This document shows, piece after piece, positions 59,172-64,000 of a stretch of 64,000 nucleotides of DNA. Where the stretch lies: the NCBI GenBank assembly GCA_041859875.1, contig JBFLFY010000005.1, positions 32,587-96,586 on the forward strand, given 5' to 3'. The stretch comes from Thermocaproicibacter sp041859875. GTDB lineage: Bacteria > Bacillota > Clostridia > Oscillospirales > Acutalibacteraceae. Both the position numbers and the translations under genes were made by a program. Below the pieces are notes generated by a model. The model had not been told where the DNA came from. It saw only the letters and a program-made list of their open reading frames with translations, and made no database searches. Within the stretch, counting starts at the first letter, position 1. Each line of letters opens with the position of its first letter.

Positions 59172-60023
59172 TTACACAGAATAAAGCGCGAGCAGTTCAG
59201 ATAGTTTGATGTCAATTCCCAATTTTCGCAGATCATCTTTCCGTAAATGCCACAAATATTCGATGATTTCTCTGTTGTTTTTTCCATAGTGAATACGAAT
59301 ATGGCACATACTGCAAAGGCACACACTGTTTTCCGGCACATCAATGGATGGACCAAAACGGTTGGCATATTTCAGAGGAATAAGGTGATGCGTTTCGAGA
59401 TAAGGCAATCCGTCAATACGCCTTGGAAATGTTTCGTGCGAAGCATTAAATTCACATTTCCATTCTGCGTGGCGTAACGCTTTCTTAGCTGCGTCTACGC
59501 TGCGAGAAAATGATTGTACAGTTTTCACTGAAAGTATAGGCCTTTTATGCTGCGTATAAGAAAAAGAAAAGCTTTCTTGCCGCATATTAAGACTTTGTAA
59601 GTGTTTATTAATGACAGCATCGGCATCCGGTTCAAATAAATTTAGTTCTCTTATCCCTTCAACCAGTTCGGGACGTAACTGCATGATATATGCTCCATTT
59701 TCTTTTGCTATTTCAATCCAAGCAACAGGCCAATATGTTTCTTTCCCATTTTCCCCGATAAGCCGAAACCGTTTAATATGATTTATTGCAATTTTTCCAA
59801 GGCACATATTCTCAACGCTGAAAAAATGAAGAGAATACCCATATTGTTTTCCCAATGATTTGCATGATGCTGTATAGTGTGGAGCAAAATACCATTTTTC
59901 TAAGGCCAGCAATATATTAGGGTCGTTTATTATTTGTGGTAATTGAAGGACTTCTTTCCATTCATCCGTTGATATGGGCACATCATAATTGTTCGTAACG
60001 GGATTACGATGAATATCAATCAT
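59172..60023 (-). CDS. HNH endonuclease domain protein
   Basis: A 283-residue protein. The C-terminal HNH/McrA-like domain (about residues 185-260) has LETHHLIPLKYANRFG with the His pair and ENSVCLCSMCHIRIHYG with the Cys pair and third His. The N-terminal 180 residues match nothing I know and probably recognise the target. Base composition is clearly more AT-rich than in neighbouring genes, a sign of recent acquisition. Such nucleases are often restriction or defence enzymes. No methyltransferase partner is adjacent; the nearest is at 41.9-43.9 kb. ATG start at 60023. Confidence 0.78.
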   Translation of the reverse strand: MIDIHRNPVTNNYDVPISTDEWKEVLQLPQIINDPNILLALEKWYFAPHYTASCKSLGKQYGYSLHFFSVENMCLGKIAINHIKRFRLIGENGKETYWPVAWIEIAKENGAYIMQLRPELVEGIRELNLFEPDADAVINKHLQSLNMRQESFSFSYTQHKRPILSVKTVQSFSRSVDAAKKALRHAEWKCEFNASHETFPRRIDGLPYLETHHLIPLKYANRFGPSIDVPENSVCLCSMCHIRIHYGKNNREIIEYLWHLRKDDLRKLGIDIKLSELLALYSV

Positions 60024-60154
60024 TCCCTTGTTTCCTTCCTGCCTATGTCAAAATTTATTTTTGCCTGTACAAATGTTTATCCGAAAATAAAAATTCGTTG
60101 CGTATTAGGGGGACAGCTCCGCAATAAATATTGCAATTCAGAAAATAGTACTTT

Positions 60155-60196
60155 GGAAAAAGGGCTCATTCCCTGCCTGAAGCATTGAATGAGCCC
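60155..60196 (-). terminator. Terminator of the nucleotidase gene
   Basis: 10-bp stem GGGCTCATTC / GAATGAGCCC with a 15-base loop. The minus-strand exit is CCCTTTTTCC. Confidence 0.85.
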
Positions 60197-60238
60197 GCCT
60201 GTTTTTCTGAGTTTTCTAAGAATGGGGTAAGTTTGCCG

Positions 60239-62542
60239 TTACTTCTTTAGTGTAGCGATTGCAAACCGTTTCCCATTGATGTAGAATCCTGTTTTTGTTC
60301 CGACTGTGCCTGCTGCGGTGACCGTAATGTAGAAAACATTGCCTTTGCGTACGGTGGAAACTGCTTTGAAATTTTTAGAGCCGCAGGCAAAGGACGGCTT
60401 GCTGGGAGCAGTTATTTTGAACTGGTATGTGTTGCCGGATTTTACGTTGAAGTACCCGTTTGTGTCACTTGTAAACGGCTGAGGAACGATTTTGCCGACT
60501 GCAACTCTGCCACCGTTTACATAGAATCCACATTTGTCGTCTGCATACCCAACGGCGCTGACTTTATAGAAGTAGGTATTGCCAACGTTTTTCGTTGAAA
60601 CAATCTTGAAGGACGGGGAACCGCAGGCAAAGGACGGTTTGTGGCTAGCAGTAATCTTGAACTGGTATGTCTTGTTGCTTTCAACTGTGAAAGCACCGTT
60701 TGTGTCGCTCGTAAAGTCGTAGAGTGAGAGGTATGGCTTAATATCATTGTAAGTGATGCTCTTTGCGTTGAAATTCTTGCCGTTTTCAACGTGCGGGATT
60801 GTCAGAATACCATTTCTCACCAATGTTGCGGCCAATGCCTGCTGTTTCGGGTCAGCGGAAAAGCCAGTGATTTTCCAGTTCGGGGTAAACTGGTTGTTGA
60901 TGACCCCATTTTTGACTTTGCTGATGTAGACAGACAGCATATCGCGCACTGCGCCGATATTGTCATTGGCTGTTTTGTGCACCACCGTTACATTGTCATC
61001 CTTAAACAGATTCCCAAGGAGTGTAGAGGAAGTTCTGTAATCGTTGGAAGTAAGGTAAATGGTGTCTGTGTCATTGACCGGCGTACCATCTGTGTACTTC
61101 AGGTTTTCGACGCGGCTGCCTGCCGGCTGTGCAATGTTTATTTCATAGTTTACACCGGAGAAAACATCATACAGGTAGCTTGGCATCTGAGGATTGAAGG
61201 AGATTGTCAGGTCGCCTGCGTGGGTCTGATTATAATAGGCAGCAGACCACTCCATGTATTTTTTTAGTTCTTTGCCCGTGATTTTAAGAGTGTAGAGCGT
61301 ATTGTCGAATTTATAGATTTTTACCATGCTGCATCTCTTGATGTCGCCCGCCTTGATATTCGCAGATGGGTCGAACAATGCCGCAGAGGAAACGAGGTGA
61401 GCATTTTCCGGGACGTAGGGCTTTGTGTAGTAAGTTTGCGTGTCAAGAATCAAGTGCATCAATGCAGAATCCTGTATTTGACCCTGCGTAACGCCAGGCA
61501 CGGTGTCCGGAGGAACAAGGTCGCCGCCCTGAAGTTTGCCGATGACCTGGTTGCTGTACGATACGGCACGGTCATGGAAGGGCTGCAGCTGTTTATTTAA
61601 CTCAGTGTCAATCGGAAGATTCTTCATGCTCAGCACGGTAGAAGCGACGTTTGTTACTTCATAGCCGCCGGAAACTTTCGGCTGTACTTTGATGTCTAAC
61701 TTTGACAGGTTTTCGCCGAATTTACCGGGTTCTGTGATGATGGTTTGGTTGACTTTCTGTCCGCTGATTACAACGTGGTAGTGCCCGCATACAATTGCGG
61801 AAAGTTCCGGGCAGGCTTCGGCTAATGCGCGTGCATTGTCGTCGTCACGCATTTCCTTATCAAGGCCCATATGGACGACTGCTATTATTACGTCAGCTGA
61901 ATTTGCCTTTTTAATTTCGCTGATAGCAGCTTTTGTTTCGTCAATCGGGCTTGTTACTTTATAGCCCGGCAGCTTGGAACCATCCCATACGAGAATGTTC
62001 GGTGTTGTCATGCCGATAATTGCGACACGCACGCCGTCTACTGTTTTAATAGCATACGGTTTGCCCAAACGGGTGCCGTCGGCTTTATAAATATTACCGC
62101 AAAGGACATCGGCTGTTGGTTCCTTAACAATGCGCTCGATTGTGGAAGCACCATAGTTAAATTCATGGTTGCCAAGAGTCCAGGTGTCGTATTTCATAGC
62201 GTTCATGGCTACGAACATCGGGTGAATAGGATCATTCAGGAATAAATCCGCCATGTTATCCTGAATGGTGTCACCGGCATCAACAAGCAGAGTGTCTGGA
62301 TTCTGTGCGCGGAGTTCTTTTACTTTCTGGGAAAGCTGTGTCAGCCCTCCGGCGGTATTTACCGTGTTGCTTGCGTAATCGAAGGAATCGAACCGCCCGT
62401 GTAAATCGGATGTACCGAGGATTTGAATGTCTTTTTCACCTGAAACCGAAGCCGCATTTGCATACGAAAGTGGTGTTACGATCCATGTCGCAACCATTAG
62501 TGGAAGAAGTAACAGAATGATTCGTTTTAGTCCTTTTTTCAT
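60239..62542 (-). CDS. Secreted UshA/YfkN-type 5'-nucleotidase / 2',3'-cyclic phosphodiesterase with two C-terminal repeats
   Basis: A 767-residue exported enzyme with a signal peptide (about 1-31). The metallophosphatase domain (about 38-310) has ILGTSDLHGRFD, DAGDTIQDN, TLGNHEFNYG, AVVHMGLD and VCGHYHVV, and is followed by the 5_nucleotid_C domain (about 350-540). Two repeats of about 80 residues end the protein (607-687 and 688-767), both with FTSDTNGxF, YQFKIT and KPSFACGS. No LPxTG or SLH anchor is seen. It probably scavenges phosphate or nucleosides outside the cell. ATG after AGGAAAG. Promoter and cre-like site upstream. Confidence 0.92.
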   Translation of the reverse strand: MKKGLKRIILLLLPLMVATWIVTPLSYANAASVSGEKDIQILGTSDLHGRFDSFDYASNTVNTAGGLTQLSQKVKELRAQNPDTLLVDAGDTIQDNMADLFLNDPIHPMFVAMNAMKYDTWTLGNHEFNYGASTIERIVKEPTADVLCGNIYKADGTRLGKPYAIKTVDGVRVAIIGMTTPNILVWDGSKLPGYKVTSPIDETKAAISEIKKANSADVIIAVVHMGLDKEMRDDDNARALAEACPELSAIVCGHYHVVISGQKVNQTIITEPGKFGENLSKLDIKVQPKVSGGYEVTNVASTVLSMKNLPIDTELNKQLQPFHDRAVSYSNQVIGKLQGGDLVPPDTVPGVTQGQIQDSALMHLILDTQTYYTKPYVPENAHLVSSAALFDPSANIKAGDIKRCSMVKIYKFDNTLYTLKITGKELKKYMEWSAAYYNQTHAGDLTISFNPQMPSYLYDVFSGVNYEINIAQPAGSRVENLKYTDGTPVNDTDTIYLTSNDYRTSSTLLGNLFKDDNVTVVHKTANDNIGAVRDMLSVYISKVKNGVINNQFTPNWKITGFSADPKQQALAATLVRNGILTIPHVENGKNFNAKSITYNDIKPYLSLYDFTSDTNGAFTVESNKTYQFKITASHKPSFACGSPSFKIVSTKNVGNTYFYKVSAVGYADDKCGFYVNGGRVAVGKIVPQPFTSDTNGYFNVKSGNTYQFKITAPSKPSFACGSKNFKAVSTVRKGNVFYITVTAAGTVGTKTGFYINGKRFAIATLKK
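60242..60724 (-). repeat. Two tandem domain repeats in the nucleotidase C-terminus
   Basis: Protein-level repeat of about 80 residues (units encoded by 60482-60724 and 60242-60481) sharing SDTNG, TYQFKIT, KPSFACGS and GFYxNG motifs. The DNA copies are diverged, so the duplication is old. Confidence 0.85.
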
Positions 62543-62633
62543 TTTTACTTTCCTACCTTTCTTTCTCTGGCGTTTGCTGTGACGTTTGTGCGTATCGTAA
62601 TCCAGCCTATACTGGATATACTGGCATAGCCTC

Positions 62634-62647
62634 TGAAACCGGTTTCA
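62634..62647. promoter_or_regulatory. cre-like operator in the nucleotidase leader
   Basis: TGAAACCGGTTTCA is a perfect 14-base palindrome. It matches the catabolite-responsive element consensus TGWNANCGNTNWCA at every position. It lies about 75-90 bases after the predicted transcript start, where CcpA or another LacI-family repressor would act as a roadblock. Confidence 0.65.
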
Positions 62648-62727
62648 CCTAGCCGCAATAATCTTTTGCCTGCACAAAATAACCATAAGCAACCAATTAT
62701 TTATCCATTAATTAGTAGCTCGGGTTA

Positions 62728-62756
62728 ATCATAATATTGTACGATTCATTTGTCAA
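62728..62756 (-). promoter_or_regulatory. Promoter of the nucleotidase gene
   Basis: Minus strand: TTGACA (62751-62756), 17-base spacer, TATGAT (62728-62733). It gives a leader of about 180 bases. The rest of the gap to 62872 is very AT-rich and holds nothing else I can identify. Confidence 0.88.
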
Positions 62757-62872
62757 CTAGGTAATTGTAATTATTACATAAATATTACACAAATTATATA
62801 ATGTTTATGTGGAATATAATGAAAACATCGAGCTTTTGGCCAGGCCATACATTGTGATAAAAGAATTTTGCA

Positions 62873-62918
62873 TAAAAAAAACTCCTGCTAAATACAGGAA
62901 GCTGTACTTAGCAGGAGT
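62873..62918 (-). terminator. Terminator of the brnQ-type gene
   Basis: Minus strand: ACTCCTGCTAA / TTAGCAGGAGT with an inner paired GTACAG/CTGTAT, followed by seven Ts. Confidence 0.92.
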
Positions 62919-63008
62919 GCCGCAGCAAAGGCCTTTCGAGGCTTGAAATGAAACGGACATCCAAGCCGGATAAAATCCAATGAATGACCTTTTGCGCAAT
63001 GGATTGAA

Positions 63009-64000
63009 TCAGCCGTTGCCGAATACCCTTTGGGGTTTTGTGAAACGGCTGACCAGAAAACCAACGGCTAATCCGACCACCATGGGGACAATCCATCCCA
63101 TACCAATGCTGAAAAATGGAATGAATTTTTGGCAGAATGCAAGAATTGCCTGGACAGCAGGCTGTGCCGTGATATTTTGGGGCAGAGCATTCAGAAAATC
63201 CGCGACTGCGTCAAAGAGTGTGAAAACAATTGTAAGCAGATAAACACATTGACGGTTGTGAAACAGAGGTGACAGCAATGCGAGAAGGATCAATGCAATG
63301 GCCAGCGGATACAGGAACATCAGAACAGGAACAGCACCGGAAATAATCTGTGTAAGCCCTACATTGGCCAGCAGACACGAAATTACGGTAAACACAATCG
63401 CGTAAATTTTGTAATTTAAAAAGCTTGGAAAGATAGTATGAAAAGTCTCTGAACATGCGGTGACAAGACCAACAGCCGTTTTTAAGCAGGCAATCGTTAC
63501 AAGAATGGCAAGAAGCACACCGCCCCAATTACCGAAATAGTAATGTGCAATTTCAGCAAGGGCAATTCCACCGTTTTCGGAAAGCTTCAGGTGTCCCATG
63601 CTGGATGCCCCAAGATAAGCAAGGCATCCATAAATTACACCCATTAAAGCCATGCTGATGAGACCGGATTTTAAGGTCCCAAATGCGATGCCCTTCGGGC
63701 TTTTTACATTCAGGTCACGCAGCGTCTGAACAACTATAATACCAAATGCAAGTGATGCAAGCGCATCCATGGTGTTATAGCCTTCGGTAAAACCTTTGAA
63801 CAACGGTATGGTACGATATGCGTCATGTGCCGGTATATTGAGTGCATTTCCCATAGGGCGAATAAAACTCGCAATGATTAATACTGCAAGCAAAACTAAA
63901 AACATTGGATTTAAAATTTTACCTACCCAGGTAAGAATTTTGTTGGGCTGCAGAGAGAGAATTAACACGGCTGCAAAAAACAAAATGGAAAAGCACAATA
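63009..64000 (-). CDS. brnQ: Branched-chain amino acid:cation symporter, BrnQ type, C-terminal part
   Basis: The frame runs to the window edge, so the N-terminus is missing; about 330 residues with nine or more hydrophobic segments are visible. The sequence fits the LIVCS/BrnQ family: KILTWVGKILNPMFLVLL, EGYNTMDALASLAFGIIVV, and VTACSETFHTIFP. It takes up leucine, isoleucine or valine with Na+ or H+. Followed by a strong terminator. Any leader control lies outside the window. Confidence 0.9.
   Translation of the reverse strand, partial: LCFSILFFAAVLILSLQPNKILTWVGKILNPMFLVLLAVLIIASFIRPMGNALNIPAHDAYRTIPLFKGFTEGYNTMDALASLAFGIIVVQTLRDLNVKSPKGIAFGTLKSGLISMALMGVIYGCLAYLGASSMGHLKLSENGGIALAEIAHYYFGNWGGVLLAILVTIACLKTAVGLVTACSETFHTIFPSFLNYKIYAIVFTVISCLLANVGLTQIISGAVPVLMFLYPLAIALILLALLSPLFHNRQCVYLLTIVFTLFDAVADFLNALPQNITAQPAVQAILAFCQKFIPFFSIGMGWIVPMVVGLAVGFLVSRFTKPQRVFGNG

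Overview
The window looks like chromosomal DNA from an endospore-forming Clostridium-class Firmicute with roughly 50% G+C, most likely an Oscillospiraceae/Ruminococcaceae-type anaerobe. This is inferred from gene content: SpoVAC/SpoVAD, a giant pyruvate:ferredoxin oxidoreductase, a 2[4Fe-4S] ferredoxin, a T-box leader, a preQ1 riboswitch, paired LCP proteins, DarA/RicT, and frequent TTG/GTG starts with strong GGAGG sites. I saw no rRNA, tRNA, CRISPR array, transposase or prophage.

Layout. 1-5.7 kb: end of a phosphohexomutase, spoVAC-spoVAD, a YkuD transpeptidase behind a folded leader, a preQ1-I riboswitch with queT, and a CorC-type transporter. 6-16.4 kb: pyruvate:ferredoxin oxidoreductase, an HD hydrolase, an HtrA protease, and a leftward operon iscS-thiI-cinA-small MoCF-like gene. 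16.5-20.3 kb: a T-box leader followed by a peptide-type ABC operon with a binding protein and two permeases but no ATPase. 20.3-24.8 kb: DUF2752, a frameshifted zinc-ribbon/TM2 gene, and a CsbB-like glycosyltransferase with YfhO. 25-28 kb: a YfbR-like nucleotidase and two tandem LCP genes with near-identical promoters. 28-33.4 kb: a block syntenic with Bacillus yaaO-yaaQ-holB-yaaT-yabB-yabC, with a ferredoxin gene inserted. 33.5-46.2 kb: ClC channel, MalY-type lyase, EAL-HDOD protein, a murI-ldh-mscS operon, TudS/DUF523, GNAT, a fused double adenine methyltransferase, and a chemoreceptor.

46.4-58.5 kb is the most unusual region and is devoted to the cell envelope. It holds a DUF6020-like membrane protein with a GT2 enzyme. 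Next is an operon of a sulfatase/LtaS-superfamily membrane protein, a small YIDPS membrane protein, a type I signal peptidase and a YidC insertase fused to a TagF-type glycerophosphotransferase. A frameshifted second copy of the sulfatase-like gene follows. Convergent to it is a LicC-type nucleotidyltransferase fused to a CobD/HisC-type PLP enzyme, with a fresh 78-bp internal duplication. Together with CsbB/YfhO, the LCP pair and YkuD, much of the window appears to make, decorate and attach a glycerol-phosphate-type wall polymer.

58.7-59.1 kb carries an apparently autonomous, highly structured non-coding RNA unit with its own promoter, long closing stem, internal hairpins and terminator. I cannot assign it to a class. 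It is followed by an AT-richer HNH nuclease gene, a secreted UshA-type nucleotidase with two C-terminal repeats behind a perfect cre-like palindrome, and the 3' part of a BrnQ transporter running off the end.

Two genes (about 21.09 kb and 55.44 kb) are broken by apparent single-base deletions. These could be real pseudogenes or sequencing errors.
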